Positions 5,686 to 13,102 of a DNA stretch of 64,000 nucleotides are shown here, piece after piece. The stretch is from the IMG/VR virus record IMGVR_UViG_3300008740_000351, positions 1-64,000 of that record; one strand, written 5' to 3'. Made by a program: the position numbers and the translations under genes. Numbering within the stretch: position 1 is the stretch's first letter; every line of letters begins with the position of its first letter. The notes below the pieces were generated by a model. That model was not told the DNA's origin. It did not search any database and was given only the letters and a program-made list of their open reading frames with translations. Source of the stretch: a virus.

Positions 5686-6360
5686 TTAATCTAACTTACC
5701 AAATCCCCATAAGCGTTCTTTACAAAACCAACACTTACCACAATGCTTACTAAAGTCGTTGGTCCATTCCTCACAGGTTCTAGTTTGATCAAACAATGAA
5801 CCAGGCTCTAATAGATTAAACTGGTCATATAATTCTTTTATACCTGCCTTGTTTGTGTTAACAAAAGGTCGATGCCAGCTTTTAGATTTGCTTGTTTGTG
5901 GTTTTTTAGTATTTGAATCTCTAGCATCAATCCAATCACCACCTTTAATATCGTCAAAAGTTTCGTATACTTCTTCTGGAGGATTGGCTGTAACACCCAT
6001 ATAATGCCTGTCAATTGTTTTGTTATTATAAAGTTCGTCTAATAATTTTCTCTGAACTTCAGCATAGTCTTCATTATCGGGGTTACATTCATTAGTAACA
6101 TGATCTTTCAACGTAACATTCTCAAACTTATTCCAGCACCATTTCCATACCTTAGTAGAATACTCTACTTGATATGCTTTGCCAATCATATTAGTTGTTA
6201 TAATATATACATTAGTATTAAGTTTTTGTTCGTGTATAGTTTTAAATAACATATAACAAAGAATAGCACTATCAAGTCCACCAGATATTTTAATACCTAT
6301 ATTGTTTACAGTATTTAAATCAGTGAAATTATATGTGTCTTGAGAAGTTTCGAATATCAT
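5686..6360 (-). CDS. QueC-like PP-loop ATP pyrophosphatase
   Basis: N-type ATP pyrophosphatase with the P-loop SGGLDS at 26-31 and a C-terminal zinc cluster C196-x10-C207-x2-C210-x2-C213, as in QueC (7-cyano-7-deazaguanine synthase). QueC makes preQ0 from CDG with ATP and ammonia, feeding queuosine in tRNA or, in some phages, deazaguanine modification of DNA. No queD, queE or gat-queC partner is in the window. The middle is shorter and unlike typical QueC, so another PP-loop amidating or thiolating enzyme is possible. I start at ATG 6358-6360; an upstream frame would overlap the RBS of the divergent fibre gene. It is 224 aa, close to QueC length. Confidence 0.65.
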   Translation of the reverse strand: MIFETSQDTYNFTDLNTVNNIGIKISGGLDSAILCYMLFKTIHEQKLNTNVYIITTNMIGKAYQVEYSTKVWKWCWNKFENVTLKDHVTNECNPDNEDYAEVQRKLLDELYNNKTIDRHYMGVTANPPEEVYETFDDIKGGDWIDARDSNTKKPQTSKSKSWHRPFVNTNKAGIKELYDQFNLLEPGSLFDQTRTCEEWTNDFSKHCGKCWFCKERLWGFGKLD

Positions 6361-6416
6361 AATATATGTACTTATCTTAAAAATAATAAATACAATATAT
6401 AAAAGGAACCAACCAT

Positions 6417-7877
6417 ATGGGATTAACAAGACCTAAAGCCACACAAATAAACTTTGATGTTACTAACTTATCAGACCCTCTAATAGGTTTAAACAAAGGT
6501 AAGTCAGGTAGCAATGATGTTGATGCTGGCATAGTAATAGAACGTGGTAGTGATGCCAACGTTGCTATCATATGGGATGAATCAGCTGATCAATTTGCTG
6601 TAATTAATACTAGTGAAACAGGAACAACATCAGGCAATGTTACTATAACAAGTTATGCTAATATTAAAGCAGATGAGTTTCACGGTGATGGTTCTAACTT
6701 AACCGGTATTACTGCTACTGACTCAACAAAGATGCCTTTAGCAGGCGGTACACTTACTGGTAATGTAACTTTTGGCGATAACAACAAAGCCATCTTTGGC
6801 AATGGGTCTGACCTACAGATTTATCACGATGGCGGTGACTCTATTATTAAAGAAGATGGAACTGGTAATTTATCAGTTAGGGCAGGTAACTTTTATGTAA
6901 TGAATCCTGGAGGTACTGTTGTTGGTATCAGGGCCGATGCCGCTGGAAAAACACAATTAATGTACAATGGTTCAATAAAAGTTGAAACAACCTCATCGGG
7001 TGTTGATCTTACTGGCGCCACTAGTATAGATGGAACATTAAGTACTAATGGTACCTATGCTGGTTATGGAAATAACTTAATGGGCAATGATGAAACACTA
7101 GCCATTATATCAAAAACTAATTACAAAGCCGCTTACAGTTTACGACACAATGGCAGTGGTTCTGATGCTGGCTCAACAGTTTTATATCATGCCACACAGG
7201 CTAGTATGACTGGCAGTGGTTCAGATGTTTCAGCGGGTATCTATGTACAGAATGGACAACGTTGGGGCATTGGTCACGGCACGACAAGGTCGGTAGAAGT
7301 TACTAGTGATGGTGATGTAAGATCAAGGTACTGGGTTGGTAACGGTACTGGTTCTGGCTACAAACTAAATGCTGATGGTAATCAAGGTATGATACTAATA
7401 GAAACAAACCTTACTACTACTAGGGACTTAATGCATTTTAACAACGGCAATGGGTTAGTTGGCAGAATACAAACTAGTAGTTCGAGTACAACATATAATA
7501 CTTCATCGGATTATAGACTTAAAGAAAATGTTGACTATGATTGGGATGCCACAACTAGATTAAAACAATTAAAGCCGGCAAGGTTTAACTTTATAGCAGA
7601 CAGCGATAATACATTAGTAGATGGCTTTATAGCACACGAAGTATCTAGTGTAGTTCCAGAAGCAGTTACAGGAGCCAAAGATGCTATGAAACCAATATTA
7701 TATACAAGTGCTGACGCTGAAACACAAGGCGAAAATCCTACTAAAGCAATTGGTGACTTTAAAGAATTTCATTCATCTGAAATTGATCCTCAAGGAATAG
7801 ACCAAAGTAAACTAGTACCTTTATTGGTTAAAACGATACAAGAGTTAGAGGCTAGAATTACAGCATTAGAAAGTTAA
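6417..7877 (+). CDS. Tail fibre / receptor-binding protein with S74-type chaperone
   Basis: 486 residues. Residues 1-350 are Gly/Ser/Asn-rich beta-repeat material of the marine-phage fibre type, including SDLQIYHDGG and GGTLTGN motifs. From about residue 362, SDYRLKENV starts a peptidase S74 intramolecular chaperone domain, with the downstream LKPARFNFI and GFIAHEV blocks. These domains trimerise the fibre and usually cleave themselves off. A terminal coiled coil (TIQELEARITALES) closes the protein. AAAGGAACC precedes the ATG. It stands apart from the main structural block at 45.6-64 kb, as adhesin genes often do. Confidence 0.88.
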   Translation: MGLTRPKATQINFDVTNLSDPLIGLNKGKSGSNDVDAGIVIERGSDANVAIIWDESADQFAVINTSETGTTSGNVTITSYANIKADEFHGDGSNLTGITATDSTKMPLAGGTLTGNVTFGDNNKAIFGNGSDLQIYHDGGDSIIKEDGTGNLSVRAGNFYVMNPGGTVVGIRADAAGKTQLMYNGSIKVETTSSGVDLTGATSIDGTLSTNGTYAGYGNNLMGNDETLAIISKTNYKAAYSLRHNGSGSDAGSTVLYHATQASMTGSGSDVSAGIYVQNGQRWGIGHGTTRSVEVTSDGDVRSRYWVGNGTGSGYKLNADGNQGMILIETNLTTTRDLMHFNNGNGLVGRIQTSSSSTTYNTSSDYRLKENVDYDWDATTRLKQLKPARFNFIADSDNTLVDGFIAHEVSSVVPEAVTGAKDAMKPILYTSADAETQGENPTKAIGDFKEFHSSEIDPQGIDQSKLVPLLVKTIQELEARITALES

Positions 7878-7935
7878 TCTTAAGAATAATCCATTAACTA
7901 CTCATATAATGATTAATTAAGATAAGTAAGAGTAT

Positions 7936-8166
7936 ATGTATTCTTATTGGGAATTTTTTTGTAACAACAAATGGAATGAACACCAGGACGAGTTAGCTAT
8001 CTGGGAAGGTCGTTCACCTGACTATACTAAAGAAGAATATATAAAGAAAAATAAAAAGTTCCTACAAGATTTATTCTTATTACCTTATAAATTACCTAAA
8101 GAAACTAAACGAGATATCGAATATAAACTTGGCCTACCTGAAGAGATTCGAACTCCTGACCTTTAG
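7936..8166 (+). CDS. Hypothetical protein whose 3' end lies inside a tRNA gene
   Basis: Acidic, aromatic-rich 76-residue protein (MYSYWEFFCNNKWNEHQDE...). The last residues (LPEEIRTPDL) are encoded by the antisense of the tRNA-Arg on the other strand; the overlap is 8133-8166. Such antisense-tRNA tails are usually spurious, but the upstream 60 codons have good coding character and an AAGTAAGAG ribosome-binding site. The original 3' end may have been replaced by insertion of the tRNA. Confidence 0.5.
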   Translation: MYSYWEFFCNNKWNEHQDELAIWEGRSPDYTKEEYIKKNKKFLQDLFLLPYKLPKETKRDIEYKLGLPEEIRTPDL

Positions 8167-8206
8167 TTCCGCAAACTAACGCTCTATCCAACTGAGCTAC
8201 AGGTAG
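8133..8206 (-). tRNA. tRNA-Arg (GCG anticodon)
   Basis: Clean cloverleaf with acceptor CTACCTG / CAGGTAG, D-arm GCTCAGTTGGATAGAGC, anticodon stem TTAGT / ACTAA, T-loop TTCGAAT, discriminator G, and CCA encoded (complement of 8130-8132). The loop TTGCGGA places GCG at 34-36. Bacterial CGN boxes normally use ACG (inosine), so a GCG tRNA is unusual. Its 5' end directly follows the stop codon of the upstream lipoprotein gene, and its 3' part overlaps the opposite-strand ORF. Confidence 0.85.
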
Positions 8207-8473
8207 TTAATCTTCTAATTCTTTACAATAGACAGTAAGGTCTTTCTCTTTTAAACTACGACTTAATTTACATTCACGACCTACTAGTATTGAAACTGCT
8301 TTGTCGGTTGTTGTTTGTTTGTCGTTAGCTGTTAAGGCCACGTCGACACCTGCCTTAGCCATTGTTACTGTCTTATAAGTTTGATATCCAGAAGTACCTG
8401 CTGTACCTATTGGTGCGATAACGCCACACCCGTTTAGTACAATTGATAATAAAAGTACTAATATGAGTTTCAT
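8207..8473 (-). CDS. Small lipoprotein, 88 aa
   Basis: A signal peptide with lipobox LNGC (cysteine at residue 16) is followed by a Gly/Thr/Ala-rich mature domain with two cysteines near the C-terminus (GRECKLSRS, VYCKELED). Small lipoproteins of this kind with a GYQTYKTVTMAKAGVD-like segment look bacterial in style, but I cannot name a family. The stop codon is immediately followed by the tRNA-Arg, so the two may be cotranscribed. Confidence 0.75.
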   Translation of the reverse strand: MKLILVLLLSIVLNGCGVIAPIGTAGTSGYQTYKTVTMAKAGVDVALTANDKQTTTDKAVSILVGRECKLSRSLKEKDLTVYCKELED

Positions 8474-8479
8474 GATATA

Positions 8480-8587
8480 TTACTTATGTGGATCTTCCTT
8501 GTTCCACTTAATCATCATCCATACTACAAATAATAATGTTAGCATTATAAAACCTAAGCCAACTAGGGGGACTAATTCTTGTTCCAT
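8480..8587 (-). CDS. Tiny membrane protein, 35 aa
   Basis: MEQELVPLVG, then one helix (residues 8-26), then a basic/acidic tail (KWNKEDPHK). It overlaps the 3' end of the upstream gene by 16 bp and precedes the lipoprotein gene by 6 bp. The topology suggests N-out and C-in. Function unknown. Confidence 0.55.
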   Translation of the reverse strand: MEQELVPLVGLGFIMLTLLFVVWMMIKWNKEDPHK

Positions 8588-8769
8588 TTTAACATAACTC
8601 CTTTGTTATTCCAGTCCAGCCATCTCATAGGTATAAACATATATAGAAATGGTACTGGTCTTAATACTTGATCATTCCAAACTTCGTGAACTCTGTTTGG
8701 GTACAATCCAGTTCTGCCCAAACCAACACAAGCAGGATATACTTGATCCTTTAAATTCCTCCTTGTCAT
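8572..8769 (-). CDS. Hypothetical basic protein, 65 aa
   Basis: An AGAGGAAGG ribosome-binding site lies upstream of ATG 8769. The protein is basic with scattered aromatics (RPVPFLYMFIPMRWLDWNN). It could be weakly membrane-associated. No family recognised. Confidence 0.55.
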   Translation of the reverse strand: MTRRNLKDQVYPACVGLGRTGLYPNRVHEVWNDQVLRPVPFLYMFIPMRWLDWNNKGVMLKWNKN

Positions 8770-9044
8770 AACCCTTCCTCTAAAGGTTAAAAAAATGCTC
8801 CAACAGTTAACTCGGGTTAGGAGTAATTCGCCGGAGCATCTTCACGTGCTGTTTTTAATTTAAAGTCAAAGAAACTAACTTAAAGTTGACTTGGCGTTTT
8901 TATCAGTTTGTGAGTCTTATATAAAAAGCCAAAAAAGAGTGACTCGCGATTTGTTTTTTTTTATCTTCATTATGTTCGAGTTCTAAACAGCCGCACCGGC
9001 AAAAACATTCTCGAACTCCTTACTAGTAACTAGCAAGAATTCTT
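8770..9044 (-). other. Non-coding, highly structured intergenic region
   Basis: Holds two large hairpins on the minus strand: GTTCGAG/CTCGAAC (8974-8980 with 9010-9016, with an inner GCCG-CAC-CGGC at 8990-9000) and ATGCTCC/GGAGCAT (8795-8801 with 8833-8839) followed by T7. A 12-codon mini-ORF at 8970-9008 with AAGGAG in front lies inside the first hairpin. No conventional gene is visible. Confidence 0.5.
8789..8839 (-). terminator. Terminator-like hairpin with a long loop
   Basis: On the minus strand a 7-bp stem ATGCTCC / GGAGCAT with a 31-nt loop runs directly into seven T. It lies between the 9.0-10.2 kb operon and the gene starting at 8769. The long loop makes efficiency uncertain. Confidence 0.45.
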
Positions 9045-9464
9045 TCATCCTACGTGTGAGAGAGAAGCCATACCTTCCGACATCTCACAAATGTAACTGT
9101 TGAGGATCATATCATCATATTCTTTTGTACCTGGGTTTGGTCCTGGATGAAGAACCATATTCTCATTCCAGTACTTTGTAATTTCTTCATAAGTTTTAAA
9201 CTTAACAACAGGGCTTGTATGTCTGCTGACCCAACTGTTATTTTCAAAAGTTAAAAAACGTCCAGCCACCCAGTCGCCTGTTTCAGCTGGTGTGCCTTCG
9301 TTATATACCATCCATTCAAAAACATAAAGACGGTCGGTTGATTTTTCTAAACCTAACATTAAAGTCTCAGATATTTTAACTCCGAGAGTTTCATAAACAA
9401 TCTCAACTTCCGTAATGGAAGGCTTTTTAAATAAATCAACTAACGGTTTAATATCTGCTTTCAT
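9045..9464 (-). CDS. Hypothetical protein, 139 aa
   Basis: Soluble protein with mixed alpha/beta character, a Trp-rich middle (FEWMVYNEG...GDWVAGRFLTFENNSW) and an acidic C-terminus. It overlaps the preceding gene by ATGA. The last gene of a four-gene early operon; ends in TGA. No family recognised. Confidence 0.75.
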   Translation of the reverse strand: MKADIKPLVDLFKKPSITEVEIVYETLGVKISETLMLGLEKSTDRLYVFEWMVYNEGTPAETGDWVAGRFLTFENNSWVSRHTSPVVKFKTYEEITKYWNENMVLHPGPNPGTKEYDDMILNSYICEMSEGMASLSHVG

Positions 9465-9721
9465 CCTGTCTCCTTAACGTTATACCAAATAGTATTATAT
9501 CCTTTATTATCATTATCATGTTCAGGACCTCTAATACCAAAGTTCCAATCTTCTTTAGTAAACATACTGCTAAAAATTTCCTGAGCTCTTTTTAATGTTT
9601 TAAAAGGACCTCTTAAATCTGATGTGTCAATTAACTTATATCCGTCACCTGGTATATCACCAAAGTGTTGCTCTGTAATGTAATAACCTTTTTTACAAAG
9701 ATATGGATTAACATTTCTCAT
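9461..9721 (-). CDS. Hypothetical protein, 86 aa
   Basis: Small soluble protein with an N-terminal MRNVNPYLCKKGYY and a central FKTLKRAQEIFSSMF helix. It overlaps its neighbours on both sides (TAATG upstream, ATGA downstream), marking tight translational coupling. Function unknown. Confidence 0.7.
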   Translation of the reverse strand: MRNVNPYLCKKGYYITEQHFGDIPGDGYKLIDTSDLRGPFKTLKRAQEIFSSMFTKEDWNFGIRGPEHDNDNKGYNTIWYNVKETG

Positions 9722-9927
9722 TAGGCTGTTACCTGTATTTCTATTTCATCAATAAAGTCAATAACATCATCAACAGTATCAAAACCTAATAAACCCCAAT
9801 TTTCATCAGCGTCTTGTATTTCTTTTACTGCTTGGCTTTTGGTTAATAAACCTTTTTCAACTTTTTCAACTACGTCGTCTAGTTTATCTTCTGCTTTATC
9901 CCAAGCCCAATTTTTAACTTTTGACAT
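9721..9927 (-). CDS. Small acidic protein, 68 aa
   Basis: Helical, strongly acidic (DAWDKAEDKLDDVVEKVEKG-like pattern, then DDVIDFIDEIEI). It overlaps the upstream stop by one base. The charge would suit a decoy or a small host-protein-binding early protein, but there is no direct evidence. Confidence 0.7.
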   Translation of the reverse strand: MSKVKNWAWDKAEDKLDDVVEKVEKGLLTKSQAVKEIQDADENWGLLGFDTVDDVIDFIDEIEIQVTA

Positions 9928-10193
9928 TAAGCCGCCTTTCTAAGTAGTGTTGCTGATACTCTCCAGTTGCCAGCACCAGTATCTACTGTAATATTTTTGA
10001 TTGCTTTTTTAGTAATAGTACCTGTAATAACACCACCTCTGGCATTAAACTCTACTTTATCACCAACTTGAAAACCTAAAACACTATTTTTTGCTATAGC
10101 ATTTCTTCTGTTTTTAATTGCTTGAACAACTGTATTAATTTCTGTGCTGTCCATTTTGTCTATTTCTTTTAAAACATTAGTAAGATTTGACAT
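9927..10193 (-). CDS. KOW/SH3-like small protein, 88 aa
   Basis: An N-terminal helix (residues 1-35) is followed by a small beta-barrel segment with the pattern FQVGDKVEF...GGVITGTI...ITVDTG...WRVSATLL, like the SH3-like folds of KOW proteins. Similar proteins are common in T4-like marine phages without known function. It is the first gene after a consensus promoter with an AAGGAG ribosome-binding site, so it is an early gene. Confidence 0.7.
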   Translation of the reverse strand: MSNLTNVLKEIDKMDSTEINTVVQAIKNRRNAIAKNSVLGFQVGDKVEFNARGGVITGTITKKAIKNITVDTGAGNWRVSATLLRKAA

Positions 10194-10226
10194 ATTTTGT
10201 TACTCCTTTTTATTAACTATACTACT

Positions 10227-10255
10227 ATAATACAGTCTTTTGGCCAATTTGTCAA
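10227..10255 (-). promoter_or_regulatory. Sigma-70 promoter of the 9.0-10.2 kb operon
   Basis: On the minus strand TTGACA (complement of 10250-10255), 17-bp spacer, TATTAT (complement of 10227-10232). The predicted start is near 10220, giving a leader of about 26 nt with an AAGGAG. Confidence 0.8.
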
Positions 10256-10331
10256 CCAAAATGACGTCTTTTTTGGAGTTGTAAGTCATTGATATTATTG
10301 GATTTTTGAAAAAAGATTAGAAATAATTGTC

Positions 10332-10353
10332 GTGACACAACATATTGTGTCAC
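10332..10353. repeat. Perfect 9-bp hairpin/palindrome
   Basis: GTGACACAA (10332-10340) and TTGTGTCAC (10345-10353) around CATA. It lies just after the end of the 35-kb island on the minus strand and before the next operon's promoter. It could be a weak terminator (a T-rich run follows about 14 nt later) or a binding site. Confidence 0.55.
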
Positions 10354-10386
10354 TCGCGGGAGGTTGCAACTAGTAAAATAGGCTGA

Positions 10387-10722
10387 TTATTTAATAATAA
10401 TGTCTATAATATCTTGTACAGTTGTGATATCTTGAGCTTGATCGTCTGATATTTTTACATTAAATTCTTTTTCGACGCCCATTACAACTTCAATCATAGT
10501 GAAATCATCTGCTCCTAAATCATCTATAAGATTAGCATTAGGTGTTACGAGCTTTTCATCTACGTCTAATTGTTTGCTCAGAAACTTTATCACGTGTATT
10601 GCTTCTATACTCATTTTATTTTTCCTCAACCTTTCAATTGACTCTAGTGTTATAGGAAATTCTAGTATGTGTTTATTTCCTATAATATTGATTCGTTGTA
10701 AAACGTAATCAATATATTTCAT
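10387..10722 (-). CDS. Acyl-carrier-protein-like protein lacking the carrier serine
   Basis: Residues 38-108 follow the ACP fold pattern, with DDLGAD at 67-72, helix II after it, and IxDxxAxxITTVQDIIDII at the end. The 4'-phosphopantetheine site, normally D-S-L, reads D72-D73-F74, so the attachment serine is replaced by aspartate. It therefore should not be convertible to holo-ACP and may serve as a docking or regulatory mimic. An internal ATG at 10612-10614 has a good TGAGGA site and would give a 75-residue protein of standard ACP length. The longer frame adds 36 residues starting right after the upstream TAA. It is the last gene of the island, downstream of a radical SAM gene. Confidence 0.75.
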   Translation of the reverse strand: MKYIDYVLQRINIIGNKHILEFPITLESIERLRKNKMSIEAIHVIKFLSKQLDVDEKLVTPNANLIDDLGADDFTMIEVVMGVEKEFNVKISDDQAQDITTVQDIIDIIIK

Positions 10723-12135
10723 TTATGCTGGTCCGTTTACTACGCCCTCGATATCAAACTGTAATACATCTGATTGGAAATCGTTTTTACACCTATCATA
10801 GTATCGTTGTAACTTAGGTTCTATAGCAAGAGTATCTGTACCACGTACTTCATCTAATGCCATTTGGTGTCTAACAAATTGTAACATCAAACGTTTCTTT
10901 CTACCTGGTGATATTGCTTGTGTAGAATGTCCGCTAATTTCTCTATTCAGTTCTGAACGAATAGTACGGAACCATTGAATTTCTCTTTTGTTCATTTTGT
11001 ATTCATCAATACATTCATCAAGCAATACATTTATCTCTGCTTTATGATCATCGTCCAACCAACATATTGATAAGAACATTGGATCAACAATTGGCAAAAA
11101 TGATATGCCTCTATGCTTTGGATAGTATTGTCTGTATCCGTCTAGGAACCATTTCATTGTATCTTTAATTTGGAATATACTTTGGGGTTGTACAACCGAA
11201 CCAATACCTGCCCAATGCAGATTTGGAAGTTTAAAAACTTCGTGGAAGATTTCTTCGTGTCTATCCCATTTAGTTCCGTGACGTAAATACTCTTCTAACT
11301 TACCTGTACCATCAAAACTAAAGTTGATTGTAACGTGTTTGAATTTGCTAATAACATTTTCAATACGTGAGTTCCAACTTGTAGCATTTGTAATTAAGTG
11401 TAAGTATAGATGTTCGGCGTGTCCAGAGTCTACTACTTTTTGTAATACTTTATGTACTCTAGGATCAATAAGTGTTTCACCACCTGACATCTTTAACCAC
11501 TTAACATGGTCTAAGTTAATATTTGATACTGGGTCAAATTTAGGATCATCATAATCAATTTGCTCTGCCCACTTACGAACAGTTTCTGATTTAGTTACTG
11601 AATCCCAATATGTCCAGCCTTGTAAAATTTTATTATCTAGTACTTCTTTCTCAATCTCTGTTGACCAAGTACTGTTACATGAACGACATTTTAAGTTACA
11701 TAGTTTACTAGGGCGTATATCAATATCAATTGGCTTACCCCACTTGTTACCTTTTACAATATCAAGACCTAAGTTTTCATAATTTCTATGACTTGTTTCT
11801 TCGTGGTCAGCATACTTGCTGATAAAATGCATTCTGTTTGACTCTTCCCAAACTTTCTCACGTTCATATCTACCACAGTACCAATCACACGGCTCAGGCA
11901 TTTTACCATCCATGAATTCTTTTCTTATGCCTTGCATTGTGTCGCCTTCCCAGAATTCACTTAACTGTGTTTGTAAATCTGTTTCCATGTCATGCCAACG
12001 TCCTACAATCTTACTCATACAACATAGCTTGTGAGCCCTGTTGTTAGCATTCATGTAAGCGTGGAAGAATGGTGCTGGGCAAAACTGCTTGTTAGGCAAT
12101 TCAGACATTAATTTTTTTGCTTCTTTATCGTCCAT
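10723..12135 (-). CDS. Radical SAM protein with N-terminal twitch-like domain, 470 aa
   Basis: The radical SAM motif CNLKCRSC (C146, C150, C153) binds the SAM-cleaving 4Fe-4S cluster, and SGGE at 217-220 follows. Upstream, C19, CC38-39, C83 and C87 form the Cys-rich N-terminal half typical of twitch-domain radical SAM proteins, which hold an auxiliary cluster. These enzymes are known from marine phages and bacteria but mostly uncharacterised. It lies between the PLP-enzyme gene (1 bp gap) and the ACP-like gene. Substrate unknown; the neighbours suggest one step in a shared pathway. Confidence 0.88.
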   Translation of the reverse strand: MDDKEAKKLMSELPNKQFCPAPFFHAYMNANNRAHKLCCMSKIVGRWHDMETDLQTQLSEFWEGDTMQGIRKEFMDGKMPEPCDWYCGRYEREKVWEESNRMHFISKYADHEETSHRNYENLGLDIVKGNKWGKPIDIDIRPSKLCNLKCRSCNSTWSTEIEKEVLDNKILQGWTYWDSVTKSETVRKWAEQIDYDDPKFDPVSNINLDHVKWLKMSGGETLIDPRVHKVLQKVVDSGHAEHLYLHLITNATSWNSRIENVISKFKHVTINFSFDGTGKLEEYLRHGTKWDRHEEIFHEVFKLPNLHWAGIGSVVQPQSIFQIKDTMKWFLDGYRQYYPKHRGISFLPIVDPMFLSICWLDDDHKAEINVLLDECIDEYKMNKREIQWFRTIRSELNREISGHSTQAISPGRKKRLMLQFVRHQMALDEVRGTDTLAIEPKLQRYYDRCKNDFQSDVLQFDIEGVVNGPA

Positions 12136-12136
12136 A

Positions 12137-13102
12137 TTATACCTTTAATTCTCCTCGTCTAATTGCTTTTAAGGCTTCTCTAACACCTACTTTAACATAA
12201 CTCTCATCTATTAAAAAGTAGTCGAAGTGGGGGTGATATCGAGGTAGCATGGCAACGTGTAGACAGTTTGTCTCTATCATATTGTATTTAGCACATAATT
12301 GTTTGTACCACTCTAAATACTTATTAGGAATAAAATCAGGGCTAAATTCAGCCATTTGATGTAAAGCTATTTGACAATTACTTAATACTAAATGGTTATA
12401 ATCATTCTGTAAAGCTATTGTACCGTTATCATTTTTAGCGTAATTACTAAAGCGAATACCAGTTCTCATATTACCTAAGCCTATACCTTTGCTTAAACTA
12501 AAACTAACTTCAGTAATAGCAGGGTGGTTTAAATCAAAATCTAGATCATGACAAGTGCCAAACCAAGCACAGTCTAATACTACAGGAACATTTAATTCAG
12601 CACACTTATCTAATAGTTCTTCGTGTTTAAGATGCTTTCCGCCGTGGCCACAAAATGGTAATGATATAATAACCCAGTCGCCTGGCTCAATAGGTTCTGC
12701 CCATTCACCATTTGCTTTATTACCTATATGCTCGTCTAACCAAGCATGGTTCTCATAGCAACGTCTATGGTAAGCAAACTCACCTCTAAATATTCTTAAT
12801 CTTCTACCAGCATATCTAAAATATGCTTCGTCAAAACTTTGTGTAGTTCCTACAACAATATCTTTTCTAGTATATCGTTTACTATGAAACTTACATCCGT
12901 CAGTTAGTCTATTAAGTTTAGTAGAATATATCCAATCAATAAATGCTTCAATGTATCGATCTTTAACTTCAAAGTATCCTGGCTGACTTAACCATTCTTC
13001 CCATGGCGCTTGTTTTAAGTGTCCTTGAAACCAAGGATCATATATGGCGTTATGCCTACTCCTAAATACTTTACCTATTAGTTCTTCAAAATTTAATGCC
13101 AT
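12137..13102 (-). CDS. PLP-dependent fold type I enzyme (aminotransferase-like), 321 aa
   Basis: The core of a fold type I PLP enzyme is visible: VVLDCAWFG at 174-182 with the pyridine-binding Asp177, and SFSLSKGIGLGNMRTG with the Schiff-base Lys205. These enzymes transaminate, decarboxylate or carry out C-S chemistry on amino acids. It lacks the usual first 60-80 residues of larger aminotransferases, and the substrate is not evident. A cysteine desulfurase is unlikely: the catalytic Cys loop and the SufS/IscS HK motif are absent. I start at ATG 13100-13102, overlapping the upstream radical SAM stop by 17 bp, rather than 26 codons earlier. Confidence 0.75.
   Translation of the reverse strand: MALNFEELIGKVFRSRHNAIYDPWFQGHLKQAPWEEWLSQPGYFEVKDRYIEAFIDWIYSTKLNRLTDGCKFHSKRYTRKDIVVGTTQSFDEAYFRYAGRRLRIFRGEFAYHRRCYENHAWLDEHIGNKANGEWAEPIEPGDWVIISLPFCGHGGKHLKHEELLDKCAELNVPVVLDCAWFGTCHDLDFDLNHPAITEVSFSLSKGIGLGNMRTGIRFSNYAKNDNGTIALQNDYNHLVLSNCQIALHQMAEFSPDFIPNKYLEWYKQLCAKYNMIETNCLHVAMLPRYHPHFDYFLIDESYVKVGVREALKAIRRGELKV

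Noticed and set aside
6380-6400. AATAAATA before the tail fibre gene as a T4 late promoter
   Set aside because: One mismatch to TATAAATA in a very AT-rich stretch; not distinguishable from background.
12137-13102. PLP enzyme as the missing SufS cysteine desulfurase
   Set aside because: The Schiff-base region and the lack of the desulfurase cysteine loop fit an aminotransferase-like enzyme better.
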